Source of the DNA: Apricaphanius iberus
Lineage: Eukaryota; Chordata; Actinopteri; Cyprinodontiformes; Aphaniidae
Length of the DNA stretch: 64,000 nucleotides
Assembly: GCA_028564705.1 (NCBI GenBank)
Contig: JAPXFQ010002423.1
Location: forward strand, 1,240,001 to 1,304,000
Reading direction: 5' to 3'
Shown here: one piece after another, positions 1 through 13,300 of the stretch
Position numbering within the stretch: position 1 is the first letter of the stretch
How the letters are laid out: each line of letters starts with the position of its first letter
Translations under genes and position numbers: made by a program
The notes under the pieces: generated by a model
What the model was told of the DNA's origin: nothing
Seen by the model: the letters and a program-made list of their open reading frames with translations, nothing else
Databases searched by the model: none

Positions 1-1034
1 TAAATAAATGCAGCAAAAATGAGAATATGACTAAATAACCATGCAATCTTAGCTGTCGTCAACAGAAAACAATCACATCAAATGAAAACTTCCAAAATAT
101 ATATCTTAACTCGCTTGCTTGGCAGCAGTAAATGCAAAGCTAAGGCCATTATATTGTTATTGATCTGCACAACATTGCAAATGGCATGTCTTAATGGCTG
201 CCTAAAATCAACATGGAAACCAATCAGGCCCAATCAGGTCTAATCTTTTTGGTAATGGATCTCTTCAAAGTAGATGGCAGGAACACTGGCTGTATACACA
301 TTTATAATTTCATTCGGCATTTGCACTTCGAGTCTCAAGAAGCAGAGCAGCATCAGATTAAAAAAGGAACCATAATCTCACACACTAATGAGCCACCAAA
401 ATGACAAAGATATTAAACAAAAAAATCAGAAACAGAACGGTAAAAAACCCAGAAAAACACACACACACAACACCATAGTCACAACACAAAAAAATAACTA
501 AAAGAAAGGTAAGCCAAAAACAGGGTTGTCAAAAAAAAAAAAAAAAAAAAAAACAGAAACCAAAAAAAAAAGAAAAAGAAAAAATAAATGAAACAAAACA
601 CAGAGAATGCACAAAGGAATACAAACATGGGGACCAAAGGGGTTTTGCACAGGCATGCAAGCGCAGTTACATTCTCCCGTCATGCAACAGGTGCTGTTAT
701 TTTCACATGCTGGGTTTCCATGACAACACATGCAAAAAAAGCTTTTAGGTGCAGAAGCAATACCAAAGGATGCAAAACGTGAAAAAGGCCCCACAATGCA
801 AACATAAAATTAAATTAACAAGACCCGAGCTAGGGTTTGCGTTCATAGTTTATTTTAAAATAAAAAAGTATATTTTAAATATATTTAGCAGTTAGGATTA
901 ATTGTTTTATTTTTTTTCAGATTAGTATATGATCAAGCTCTGCAAAAGGCAAATAACAGCTAAAATTTGTCAAACATGTTGATTTTTCTTTTCAAATGTG
1001 GGTAAAAAAAGTAAAAAAGAAAAAACACACCAAC
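1..1034 (-). other. Intron between meB and the unseen Ig3 exon
   Basis: No coding exon was found. The Ig3 exon should begin with a VRRVxPRFSI-like stretch in phase 1 and no such reading was seen on the minus strand. It holds a short CA run near 459-470 and a poly-A tract at 531-553. Open frames here are low-complexity. Confidence 0.7.
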
Positions 1035-1046
1035 CTTCTCGAAGCT
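1035..1046 (-). CDS. ptprs: ptprs 12-nt microexon (mini-exon B), encodes E-L-R-E
   Basis: The minus strand reads acatccctcag / AGCTTCGAGAAG / gttggtg. With the G carried from the preceding exon this is GAG CTT CGA GAA plus G: Glu-Leu-Arg-Glu, phase 1 at both ends. E-L-R-E is the meB tetrapeptide of vertebrate PTPRD and PTPRS, inserted in the Ig2-Ig3 linker after LYVR (family knowledge), and the exon sits 2.8 kb downstream of the exon encoding LYVR. In mammals meB makes the linker more flexible and is needed for or strengthens binding to several postsynaptic partners. The donor gttggt is weaker than the gtaagt-type donors of the other exons, as expected for a regulated exon. A TGC lies 24 nt upstream. 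Confidence 0.93.
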
Positions 1047-1082
1047 CTGAGGGATGTAAAGGGGTTGATGCAGAACACAATG
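1047..1082 (-). promoter_or_regulatory. meB acceptor region with pyrimidine tract and UGC motif
   Basis: Upstream of the 12-nt exon the minus strand shows ttctgcatcaacccc and then tttacatccctcag. A UGC (positions 1070-1072) just above the pyrimidine tract is the arrangement bound by the neuronal splicing factor SRRM4/nSR100 at many vertebrate microexons (established knowledge). Whether SRRM4 acts here is inference. Confidence 0.4.
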
Positions 1083-3886
1083 ACATGAGGAGAAGAGAAA
1101 AATAGGGGAAACACAGAGAGAGTAAAAAAAGCCACCTCAAGGTGTTTAGCTGCAGCTACATTTCCCTTTCCTTCTTTTTCTTCCCCGTTACTCCTGTCCC
1201 TGTCATCAGTGACACCCGTCGTCAAAGTACACTTGCCTGCCCTCCCCTTTAAATAAACTTTGAACCAAAACAATCAGATTCACCCCAGTGGTCGCTATGT
1301 TGCATGGTAAGGAAAAAGGATGAGGCGCCACTGAGGTCAATTCAAGCGTACCATACTCATAATTCAAAATTTCACAAGCTCCTTATGGCCACAATGAGAA
1401 GCTCCTGTTGTGGCCACATTTGAATTGTTTGGAGAAGGAAACAAAATAAAAAGAAAATAAAGAAAAACAAAAATAAATGAGAGATTGAAAAGAACAAATA
1501 AATTTAAAAAAAAGACATAATTCGGGAAGAAATTAGCAGCTGCAGCTTAAGGCTGATAAAAAAAAATTGAATAATGTAAGAAGCCAATCAACAAACACTT
1601 TCATTATGGTTGATGTTTAGGAAGGAGTCTTGTTCGCTCCAGTAGCCACATGCATCATTTTTAATGTTTCTCTCTCCTCCCTACAATCATCCTTCACCAC
1701 AGCTGCTAATCTCTGTGCATTTTGCTTCGTGAACAAAACATAGTCAACATCAAGTATCAGAATTGATCGACAAAAGTTAACTGAAAACAAAGGAAAGCTG
1801 ACACCATCACAGCGTAACAGGTGTGTTACATAGTGTGAATGCACTGGAGTAATTATGAATCTGGTGTACTTTTGCAAAAGTATGCTCATGGAGCCTGTGT
1901 TCGTGATAATATCAGATGTTGATTTTGGAAGTTATTTTCTCCTTCAAGATATGCATGTATAGTCTGATGTAAAAGAGCAGCAAAATTTTACAAAGCATTC
2001 CTTATATAAATTAAAATGCTTTCTGTTGAGACCAAGACACATTTGGGGAATATGGCTCACCACCCAGGGCGCTATGGGGTCCAGAGACCTTTTCTGTCTG
2101 TTCAGCCTCAACTGGCTTTCTGTTGCTTATTGTGGTGACCAGTAAGGAGGATTGTAAGAAAATATGTCAATAGAAAGTGGCTAATGAACATTTTTCAGCA
2201 TTTTATTCGAGATTTCTAATTAGTGCTGAATTTAAGGGGTATTTTGCTACTGTTTTCTAAAGGAACCTGGATTACATTTAATCATCTCTACTACAAATAC
2301 TGCAAATCTGGAGTGGGTTGTTCTACACAGGACAGAGTCTCTTAAACAGCCTCAGAGGGAAAACGGCAAAATATACATTGGCCAAATCTGGACCTATTTA
2401 TTCTACACTAACAGGATATGTTTTACACTTTGGGAAATGCGGTGGGGGCCTGTGTTTTCTTAAAAATAGAGCACAATTCTCTTTGCTAACCTAAAATAAT
2501 CTGTTGCGGAACGAGGGGCTTGCCCGGGGAGATCATCGTGCAAGAACCACCACTGCAGATAGCTGCCTGACACTGCTTGTTGTATCAAATTTATACCAGC
2601 TGGAGCCTGTACTAGATGAATGCTGACAGTCCTGAAGAATCACTTCCTTTTTACCTTCAGCTCCCTATAGTAGAATTTCTCTTCAACCATGCATCTATTT
2701 CACTGAGTATGATGATAGCAATAATAATAAAAAAGCAGCTCCCTGACCCATTTTATAATGTTGGAAGTAGTGAATTATTTATTGGGAACAAAGTTATTTG
2801 GTACACAGCAGAGGGAACAAACCGAGTAGATACCGAGGCATCTTTATTTAATGTGCACAATATAAATAATACATGCCGAAAATGCATCTGCTTCAATTTA
2901 TTAAAGCTCCCTCAACAGGGATTCATTGTTATTTAGCATTAGTGGTGGTGGATAGGCTTTTGTCTTTATAGTCTGTTTCCTATGAAACTGTTCCCTCTGA
3001 CTGATTGCTTTTTTATATATCTTCATTTTGCTGTATCATGCCAGACAAACTAAGTACAGATTGTAAATGCCTTTAAAGATAATACAACAAAGCAGAATCA
3101 GAGAAACACTATAGGATAATGCTCCAGTGCAGCATGAGGAAGAAATAAAGGAAGTGTAGGAATTATCATCAATATGACAAATGGGCTTCGTGTTAAATAC
3201 AGTCCTTTTTCACTGTATTAATGTGCAAATACTTTTATTTTCCTCCTCCAAGGCTGGAAAAGGCAAGAATGGGGAAAAGATTTTGATTGGTGGGCAACAT
3301 TACCTAGCCAGTCAATCAAAATCAACACTTACCGTTGTGCTCCATTACCTGTAAAACACTCATAAAAAAAAAAACCCGAAACCAAAAAAAAAAAATCTTT
3401 TTAGTGTCTTTTAAGGTTTCAACTTAAGACGCATGGGGATACATCTGATTGGGCACACAGTTAACAGGTCAAAGGTCTTTGACAACTGATAACCTGAAGA
3501 CATACGGCTTGTTGGGCTATACATTTCCTTCCGAGTGAGTAGGGGAGGGCATTGAAAGACAAAATGGAGCATCATAACAAAGAAAACATTAGTTGGTCAA
3601 TTATAGATTTACATTTGGAAGCTTCGGTGCAAAAACACAACTACTGAAATGCATTAATATAAATAATAGAAGTTTTAAATTCCTCGAATATTAATTCAGC
3701 AAAACATCTTGTACATACATTTCTAAATTTAAATGGAGTTTAATAGAAGCAATTGTAATATTTTAAGCTTAACAATGCCAATTAAAGTTAAGCTGTAATG
3801 TCAAGACATTTTATTTAGACAAAGTAGATTGTATTTATTTATTTTGTTATTTTTTTGCCTGGCTCTGCAGTCCGGTTGCTCCCTAC
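1047..3886 (-). other. Intron between Ig2 C-half exon and meB
   Basis: A 2.84-kb intron. Apart from A/T-rich low-complexity runs (for example 3361-3400) I see no gene, RNA gene or recognisable repeat. Open frames of 90-106 codons in it have no family signature. Confidence 0.65.
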
Positions 3887-3997
3887 CTCGCACATAAAGA
3901 TTAGCGGGGGACGAGTAGCGGACGCCTTCCACATTAGACGCCACACACTCGTACTTCCCCTGGTCCAATTCCTCACTGTTTTCGATCTGCAAGGCAC
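3887..3997 (-). CDS. ptprs: ptprs exon: C-terminal half of Ig domain 2
   Basis: The 111-bp exon follows acceptor ctttctccag and precedes donor gtaggg, phase 1 at both ends. It encodes [20 protein letters not shown] then [17 protein letters not shown], 37 residues. The second Ig2 cysteine (KYECVASN) and the canonical D-x-G-x-Y-x-C motif are present. Mammalian PTPRS has the near-identical [20 protein letters not shown] (recalled); [12 protein letters not shown] is the PTPRS form, against TRYSAPANLYVR in PTPRD and PTPRF. The exon ends after LYVR, exactly where meB (E-L-R-E) is optionally inserted before Ig3. An overlapping open frame reading through the donor into the intron is a shadow. Confidence 0.96.
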
Positions 3998-4559
3998 CTG
4001 GAGAAAGACGACATCCGACAAAGAAAAGAAAGGAAGGGAGAGAAAAACAGAGGAGAGAGAAAGAAAGCAGAAAATGTTTGATTAGTCCACCTGACTGTTA
4101 ACGTGCACAAAGGAATCAAACAAAGAATCTTGATCGTGGGGCTCCTTCAAATTCTCATTGCCATTTCAAATACAATTTCTCCACTGCAAAGCTGGCACAA
4201 GCTTGCATGGCTAACTCAAGCCTCAGTCATCCATTGAAAAAAGTCAAGTAAATCAAACTGAATCAGTCATTGTAAACTTGTAGTAATATTTATATGTTTA
4301 ATAAAAATGAGCTACAAAAAAAAGAACACTGTGTGATGTGAAGGAAAAAATTATAAAGATTATTTTGTAAAATGTGTGATTAAGATGAAACAAAGAACTG
4401 AAAGTATATTATTATTTGATCTAATACTTAGATGTTAAGTCTTTTGCAAAAAAACATCTACCTCAAATTTTTTTACCTTTTTACATTGCACCATCGATTT
4501 ATTTATTTATTTTTTTTTGGGTGCAGTCATGCAACCGACCAAGCTGTCTGAGGGGGCTA

Positions 4560-5080
4560 AATTGCCATGCATCTCACTTATTTCCATTTTCTTTATTCTT
4601 TGTTGAAAAGGTTTTTAAGGTATGTATCTTTTCACTTTGCGCATGTAATTACTGAAATTCTTGCCCAGTGATCTTTTTTACAGGTAACTTCAGTCTGAGT
4701 TTTCGTATTTTACATCTTTGCCCCACATATTCAGGATCTGAAGTTTAGGTCGGGACTTGCAGTGGGCAATTCCAAAATCTCAAATTCTTTTGACCCAAAA
4801 CATTTCATTGTGACTCTGGCTTTAGGTTTAGGCTTGTCTTACAGGGAAAGTGACCTTCAGTCCCAGTCTTATGTCTTTTGCAGCCCTTAAAATTTCTTCC
4901 ACATTCCCGTCACGTGACACTGCATTCAGTATGTTAAGTGGTGGTTTGTAATCACGTATAGCAGTCTTCTTGCAAGCCAGCGAGGACAGATTTTGGATTA
5001 ATTTAATTTCAGTATCTTTCGGTGTTTGTGTGAATCTTAATGTGGGACATTATATGGCATCAAAATGTCAGATGTGGGGA
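4560..5080 (+). repeat. Decayed interspersed DNA-element copy (family also at 20.6 and 47.6 kb)
   Basis: The stretch around 4740-4910 resembles the other two copies and a common teleost non-coding element: an order of gtgaccttcagtcccagtct, gtcttttgcagcc and a ttcttccacattccc block. Both ends are too decayed to place. The family label rests on remembered teleost repeats, not a search. Confidence 0.35.
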
Positions 5081-6946
5081 GACAAAGGGCCTTATTTATA
5101 AAAATTCTACATAAAGAATGCAAAATTGTGTGCACAGGAAAAATATTGCGCCAGTGACTTTTCCTTCATTTGCAAGAAATCTACTAAGATTGTCCAGGGA
5201 GACATCAACAGGTGATAGGAAGAAGCTAGAATCAAACCTCCAACCTTCCAATTGCTAGACAACTATACTACAGTTGCTCTAGCGTTACCAGACAAAATGC
5301 GGCTGAAGGGAAAAGGCACAACACACTTTTTGTAATTTTATTGTTTTTTGGGGTTTTTTCTCTTCACAACTTAGCAATTTAGTTTGTGTTTGCCTATCAC
5401 CTAAAATCCAGAGAAAACATATGGATGTAATATGACAAAATGTGTAAAAGTTCAAGTAGTACAAGTATGTTAGATTGGAGGAAAGCTGAGTTGTAGTCTG
5501 CCTTTACTTATTTGGTCATTTTTTATTTTTTATATTAAAAGATATAAACTGTTCTTTAATACAATTTCATTTCTTATCTTTTTGATGGAGTATTCTTGTG
5601 TGCAAAATGAGACAACCTCAGCGTTCGGCTGCAACACAGGGGAAAGGTAACAGAGAACAAAGGAGGCAGGTGAAACACCAGGATCATTCCTCGTTAGAGT
5701 GCTGTTGACGGCACTTCCTGATGATATCATTAGGGCCTCTGGCTGGCTCCGCAGACAGATTGTAGCCTGGGACTCTCTGACAAACACAACAGCACCATCG
5801 CTCGTTAACGTTTAGCCAGGAAGCATCAATATGCCAGCAGCTGCCCCGAAAGCTTTGTAATATACTATATAACCTTCTCCATCACATCTGCAAGTGAACA
5901 CAGTGTTGTACAAGGCCACCACTCCGAAACAGTGTTCAAATAACACGTTTCGCCTCATCCACAAATTAGACAATCGATCTCGGTTAATTATAAAGATTAG
6001 TCATGCTTTCAGTCCCTTCGCTGCCTAATAGAGAAAAAAGTATTTTAGACCTTGGGGTGTGAGCAAATATATTTACCAATTTAAACGGAGAGAGCAGACC
6101 TGAAGGTACAACAATCGATAACGTTTCATTTTTTATTTTTTCCCTTTTTTGTTTCTCTTCATTTAGCTTTACTGGTCAGATTGTTCTCATCATTCATAGC
6201 CTTCAGTTTTTGGCATGTACCTCGAGAAACAAATGAAAAAAAAAATCTGCCTGCAGGGTGCAGGTGGTGCAGGTTTTTGCTCAGGCTTTAAGTGAGTATC
6301 TGATTTGGATCTGTTTGATGTGTGCTTCGAACAGCACATGCCAGTGTGGTGGCAGGTGGGTTGGAATCTGCTCAGAAGCTGGGACCACAAAGTAAGAAAC
6401 TTATGAAGTTCAATTCTAGGTGGACAGATCCAGAAACCTCTGCCAGCGGCTTGTCAGATGGGCTCCCTTCCCCTGAATTCTAAATACTGCTTCTGAACTC
6501 ACGTTTTTGTTAAATCAAAAAGAGCACAGCTCTTTTTCCTTTTTTTTCTACTTCTGTTGTCTGATAATGATGTGACTGGTTAAAAAGCAAATAAATAAAT
6601 AAACAAAACTAATTTTCAATGGGGGAAAAAAATACAGCTGTGAACAGCCAATTAGTACAAATAGCGCCTGTGAGCTGTATCTCCAAATGAAGTAGGACCA
6701 AGAAAGAGAAAGAAATGTCTCTGAGAAGACAATGATAGTTTTATTCACTACTAAGCAGGTGGTAGTATCTATGTTTCCAAGATCCTACTGTTTTTTTTTA
6801 TTTTTTTTTTACAGATTCTAGGTTTTATTTGAGAGTACATGAAAATACATAAATAGCCCTTTCACTTGGAGACCACAGAGTACAATTAGAGAATAAGGAC
6901 ATATTGATATGTTCTTAATAGTGTATTCTACCTGATGCTTTCTATA

Positions 6947-7624
6947 CTGTACACTCACTGGCCACTTTGTCTGGTATGACTTTCAGCTACCAGGTTGGCC
7001 ACAGTTTTGACTTCAGAAATACCCACATTTTTCAGGGTATCGACTCAACCAGGCACCATAAACATTCCTCAGATATTTGGTCCATGTTGACTGGCCATCA
7101 TAAAGGGTGGGAGACAGTAAGTTACTTCAGTAGACTGTATGGCCGTTGAGTGATGTTCCTTTGGTAGGCTACTAATGAACCCAGAGTGCGCTAAGAACAT
7201 GTGCCCCATACTGTTATATCACCACCAGCAAGAACCAATGATAGAAAACAGGATGGGTTCATGGTTTTGTAATCTTTCACATCATCTTTGACATGTTAGA
7301 CATTGATATATGGTATTCCACAAATTTTAGTTGGTTAGCTAAGCTCCTATTCCTTCTCTATCATGCAGACCTATCTGCCCATTCTTATCTGACATCAACA
7401 AGGCATTTTTATTGAGACATCTGATGTGATCACTGCATATTATCTCTTTTAAATGTTTTCTATTATCCTAAGAAATGTTTGTGTGTGACACTTTCTGTGG
7501 AAAAGATGATGCCACATCTAGATGCCTGAATAGACTGAGTCACTGTCATGTGATTTACTAATTGCGGTTCATGTCTGCAACCAGTTACAAATATGTGCCT
7601 ATGAAAGTGACAGGTGAGTGTATA
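6947..7624. mobile_element. Degenerate DNA transposon with terminal inverted repeats
   Basis: The left end reads acactcactggccactttg and the right end, reverse-complemented, reads acactcacctgtcacttt. These ends belong to a widespread teleost DNA element with an 'actcactggccacttt' terminus (recalled). The 0.68-kb interior has no open transposase; a 60-codon open frame at 6967 is part of the decayed element. Confidence 0.55.
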
Positions 7625-8584
7625 TTTCTATCATATTACTATGTTGGCTGATGTTTTTTTCCCTCTAAAAAAATAAGTTTTAAGGATTTTAATCACTCAA
7701 ACGTGAATATAACATTTTGGAATTAAAAAAAAGAATAACCAGACAGATATACCATATTCAATAACAACTGACTTCTAAGAAGCAGAATGAAAAAGAAATC
7801 TCTTCATATCCTAAAGCTCCAGGAACACCATGGCTTTTTTGCTATCATTTCCTTTTGTCTGTCTCCCTTTTTTTAAGTGACTGCACTCTGTGTGTGTTTT
7901 GCATAATTGCACTCTGTGTCCTCCGCCAGCCTGTGGCTCACAAGAGCGCATGTGGCCAGTGGCGATTTACTTCTTTTCTTCTTTTATCAAGAAAAAGGAG
8001 GAAACATAAGGAATGAAGTAAATAGTGAAAATTATCTTCCATGAATGTAATAATAAAAAATAAAAAAAGCCACACGCCGAAGCTGCTCACAACATGAGTG
8101 TTTATAGATAAAGACGTGCTGGAGGCAGACAGTAATTTTTTTGTGCCGCTCACAAAATGATTGTTATTGTGCTTATTGAGTAAGTCCACCAAAGAGCCTG
8201 ATAGGGTGGTCGCCCTTTTTTCTACAGCTTTTAAGTCTTATCGTAAACATCAATGCTCATAACTGCTGCAAACAATTTGGATTTGGTGTATTTTATGAGC
8301 AATTACTAAAACAGTATGTTTGGAATAACAATTCTAGTAATTGTATGACATCATTACATTTGGACTTTGACAGAACAAAATACTCTTTTTATAAATATAA
8401 ACAACGTTTCTGGGAGAAAAAGTAAATAGTTGAAATTTAAATAACTTCAATAATCTAAATTCCAATTTTACCTTTCCATTAACAAACAAAACATTTTATG
8501 CATCTTATACAGTACAATATAAAAATCGTACCTAAATTGTATTCATTTTATACAGTACAAAGTAAAAAAAGATTATTATATGTA

Positions 8585-8790
8585 TAGGGCTGGGCGATAT
8601 CAGCTAAAAATAATGCAATGGTATATTGAGCATTTCACCTCGATAACGGTAAGAGGACGATAACAAGGACCACATCACCCCCCGTTGTTCTTTATTAGTC
8701 GTGTCCTTTTCTGTATTAAATGTCCGGTAAAGAACTTTGAGTTTAAGTTTTTTTTGTATGAATTGTGCTATATAAATACAGTTTGATTTG
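8585..8790. mobile_element. hAT-like element fragment (one end)
   Basis: Begins tagggctgggcgatat, identical over 16 bases to the terminus of the complete 809-bp element at 53828-54636. No matching opposite end or target duplication was found, so it is probably truncated; the right boundary is a guess. Confidence 0.45.
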
Positions 8791-9180
8791 ATTTGGTGTG
8801 GGCCAAATTTGCTTAATGTTCTTCAAAATATGGTGGCTTCTTGCTACTGAACGGCTTCAAAAAGCCTTTTCATTCAGAGCTGTAGTAATCTAGGCCTTAA
8901 ATATTTTTGCCCATTCTGCTTTGTAAAACACCACAGCAAAAAGTGCTACCTCTTCTCCAGTCTTTTCTCCAGGGTTTTCTTCCCACATTATTCTAGATTT
9001 TTAACCATCTTCACATCAATTCTAAACAGCTTTCCTGTACCCAATGCACACACCCACAGCATGCTTTAGCTTTGTTTCAGGGCAGGAATGCACTGTTTAA
9101 AGTGGTGTATAGTACTAGGGTTATTATTTATTTATTTTACTGAAAAGCATATATATACATATACTCTGCTGGTCTGTCAA

Positions 9181-10380
9181 TAGGGATGTCCCGATCAGGT
9201 TTTTTTGACCTTGAGTCCGAGTCATTAGATTTTGAGTATCTGCCAATACAGAGTCCCGATCCGATACGTCTAATACATAAAAAACAGAATAAAGAAGAGC
9301 AAAGATAAAACATCCAGGGTTTTTTAACTTTCATTTACCTTATTTTCAAATTTAAAAATTCTGAACAGATCACTGAACAGAGCACTTCTCTTAGGTAGCT
9401 TGGACAATTATTCGCTTTTGGATTTTAGTGCAACAGTAGCATAAATATAAATAGTTAATGTAAAACCAAATAGAATGAGAATACAGGGGAAATGTTAATT
9501 GAATATTTGTCTGTATTTGGCTGGTTTATTAGAACGGTGATGCAAAATTAAGGCTGTCTGTCATTTTAAAGATTTGTACAAATTACTGACACTGACTACT
9601 GTGCAATTGCTTTCAATATTTATGCAAGGATTCCAGGTAAATCAATAAATTAAAGAAAAGATTCCCAGACATTTTGATCAAGGCACTGTCTGGGAGCTGA
9701 CTGCAAGTTAAAGTTTCTGACTTTGCAGCGCGACTGTCTTTGGAGCTGGTTAGAGGAGCTACAATGTGTGCCACACAGGGCAGTGCTAAACGGCGGTGCC
9801 TGCTGCTGCTTTCTTCCCATGGGCTTTTCTGCCACTGAAGCATAGTTTACGGCTCAGGAAATGTTTTTTTAAGAGTCTTTTAGAATTTTGATCAGTTTAA
9901 TTTGAGAAATGTTTCCTCATTTTAAAACTTTGCCTGAAGCAGCGTAATTCCAGTCTCCAGTGTGGCGACGCGTAGATACAGCATCCTGAACATCTAAACT
10001 CTCATGAGAAGTCTTCTGTCCGAGGCAAACATCCTAATGACAACAACCAGCAATCCCACTATTGATTACACACGGATGTGCCTTACGTGTGGAGCACAAA
10101 CCGCAACAGATGTATATTCTAAGCACAACTGTTTCATTTCACTTTAAGAAGTAGTTCTCTGTTCAGATTAAATATTATTTAAAGTGAATAAAAGATAAAT
10201 ACCGTTGAATTCACTTATGGTTCTAGAGATAGCCATTAGCCCCCACTTGCATAGAATTAAATAATTGACAGGTACACAAATATATCTGAGTCCAGATCAA
10301 GAGGTAACGCAAGATTCCGATCGAGTTTGAAGCCACGTGACGGGGCCGATTTCTGATCACGTGATCGGATCGGGACATCA
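9181..10380. mobile_element. hAT-like non-autonomous element, old
   Basis: The left end is tagggatgtcccgatc and the right end is gatcgggacatca, an inverted pair of about 12 bases. Further sub-terminal cgatcc/ggatcg text lies at 9255-9265 and 10360-10375. Such GATCGG-rich ends are typical of non-autonomous hAT-like elements in fish (recalled). No transposase frame; target duplication not visible. Confidence 0.5.
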
Positions 10381-13300
10381 TATGAGATCTCAATAAAATA
10401 TACTGAATTTTTGAGTTGTAACATGAATGTGGAAAACTTCAAGGAGGTTGAAAATTTCAACAGGAAACTTTTTAATGTAATTTGATATTATTTTGTGAGC
10501 AGTATATTATTGCAATGCTCAAATGAAGCTAAACTCAGATATTCAGGTGACTGCCCAACTAATTCCGGGAAATGATTAAATAATATCCATTTACCCCTTA
10601 TACTGATGAAAGGAGCCCAAAACAATGTTTAGTTTTATTTAAGTTTAGATCATAGAAAACCAGAACTTAGTTTTCCATTTGCTAATTATACAGTATTTGT
10701 ATCCAAAATACACTGCCTCCATCTCAGAAAAGTGCTTCCTAATAATGATGACCTAGTCTTCCATCTGGACCAGTTCCTTTTTCATCTCCGTTAGAATAAC
10801 CAGAAGACACTTACGTCTTTCATCCTCCATTGCTACCCACTCACTGCCTCCTGCAGCATGTTCACTGTCTTCATCCATTCAATAAAAAAGGTTGTAATGG
10901 GCAGAGTGTAAGTTGTCCCGGCCGTGACGGCTGCCTTATTTAACACTGTGCTGCAGGTTGATCTGAGGAGCAGTGAGGTGCCCAGGTCTGATAAAGGAAA
11001 CTGCCTGGACACAGTCCTAGATTTTTTTTTTTTTTTAAATACTCTTCAGATTTATTTTATTTAAAATTTTGGCAAGAATTGCGGTTTTGTCTTGAGGGAA
11101 GGACTTTTTACCTTTCCACATCCTTTACAAAGAAAGATTAACTTGGCAACATAATAAGGAAGTGAAAGTAACACAGAGAGAGATAATTACAGTAGAAAGA
11201 GGTGAGGGGAGGGAATGAAGTGACAGAAAAAGCCCACAAACACATAAGGACAGAAAAGGGAGTAAAATAAAAGTGAGGAGGGGTCGGCATGAATGATTAA
11301 TGTCCAAAAGAGCCTGAAGCTGTGATATGCCCACCCCACACGCTGCTTTATAGCAGTTTTAACATGTGTGAATCTCTCTTAACTCCTGGTCCCCCACCCT
11401 TAGTCCCATTTGTGTAATTCAATTAGTGTGCTCCAGCGGACCTTGATTGATTTGTTTAGGCGATCTACAAAATGGCTGGCCAAGCCTTACACTTTCTTTC
11501 CCTCCCTCTTGCTCCTTCTGCATCCCGCTCAGGCCTGCTGGTAGCACACTGCTCTTTTCATCATTTTATCTTGCTTTTGCAGTTCGCAGCTCCCATTAGT
11601 CCCTCATTTTTCCTCATCCAAACACTGCTCACTAATACTCTACTACAGTCCAATTAGAGCTTCAAATTAGCAGCTTACTGAATCGGTGGACACATAAAGA
11701 TAATAACCTTTGCAGTACATGAATTATACCCACTTAAGTGCAGAGACAACTGCAAGATACTTTTGAAAAATATATTGCAAGCTACAGTTTCTTTATACGG
11801 AGAGAAAAACTGCCACACATTTAAAGGGATACTTATTATTTTATGTTTAATAATTGCCAGTTGGCTACACAAATGCTTCGTAGGTGGCAGGCTTCAAATT
11901 CAATTCAAATAGAAATTCCAACAAAGGCACTGTGCGGCACATGAATCCAACACATTTTCCCACTATGAATGGCAACAACATTTCAGAGGCAACAAATACC
12001 CACTGCATATCCTTGGTTTTAATAGACGTTTGACTGAAGACAGCCTGTGTCGCTACATAGCAGCTACGTCTGAACTTCCCATACTCCCTCTGTCTTGTTC
12101 CTACGTCCGCGTCCTCACTGTCACTCTGGCAATGCTCTGTCACCACCCCAAGGTCACTACACTGCGACCGCATCAGCATGGGGTTCCACGTGCGATGCCA
12201 TTGTTGTCAGCGCCCATCTGTTGGTTTTTAACGCTTCCATGGAATTTGTAATGACGCAGGTAGGAAGTAAGGCTGCCTTTAACACTTGTCTCACTCTTCA
12301 ATGCCAGCACCTGCATTGTTTGGCACCAAAGTATAACAAATTCCAATTTTGGAATCCAAATTTTTTTCTGTGACATGGAAAAGACTTAAGAGTAGAATTG
12401 TCTCTCAATGCTATACACTGCTTAAGAAAATTCTGGTCACTTTTTATAACTTGCTTACTGTGACTGAACCAAGCCTACTGCTAAATGTATTGTGCTTAGT
12501 TTTCACACAATGGTCATGCTTGAAAGTTTTTTTTATATAAATAACCAGATTTGCCTTTTTTTTTTAAGCATGTCGATATAACAGAGAAGCAGAGTGACTT
12601 TTCGCAACATACAGCTGGAGGAAACTCTGGTTACTCAAACACTTTCTCTTTTATGTCATAAAAATTTGAAACATGGCAATAGAAAACTTCGGGAATATTG
12701 GAAACCAAAGCTTTTATTGAAGCCTTGGTGTAAATCTTTTTATCACAAACTGTTATGGTGGAATGCCTAAATACGATATGTACTCTTGTCTTGTCTATTT
12801 TGATATAGGCCACACATTCCTGAAGGCAAGTCAGCATAGGCAAAGAGTAATGCAGTATAGAAAAAAAGCCCTAGGCTGCTTATCTAATTATGCAATTTCA
12901 AAGTTCATGAATAATGCTTGCTTTTGTTAACCGCGGTATGATTTATGAGCTTTTCTTAATGAAACAAAAAGAGATGAAGGGGGAGCTCTGTTATGTCTTT
13001 CATGAGTGAAAGCTTTAAAGGTACCTAAAACCTCACGATGTAACGAATGATTAGAAATGCATGACCTTAGCCTCACAGAGAGCTGATTTTGAAGAAATAG
13101 ATATATTTGTTTTTGACTTCAGCAAAACTGTAAACCAAACATTTATTTCATCCCTTCAGATACATGGGGGATCCTGTCAACCTGATACATTCACTTACCT
13201 GTTCAGGCTGTGGAACAAAAGCATTTTTCAACAAACACACTGAAATCACATTGAATCACCGGGGGAGAATATGTTTGAGTAATAACACCTGATGGATAAT

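Noticed and set aside
5205..5290. tRNA-like text (agctagaatcaaacctcc and following)
   Set aside because: Resembles the reverse complement of a B-box region seen in some SINE-like repeats, but no A box, cloverleaf or element boundary could be supported.
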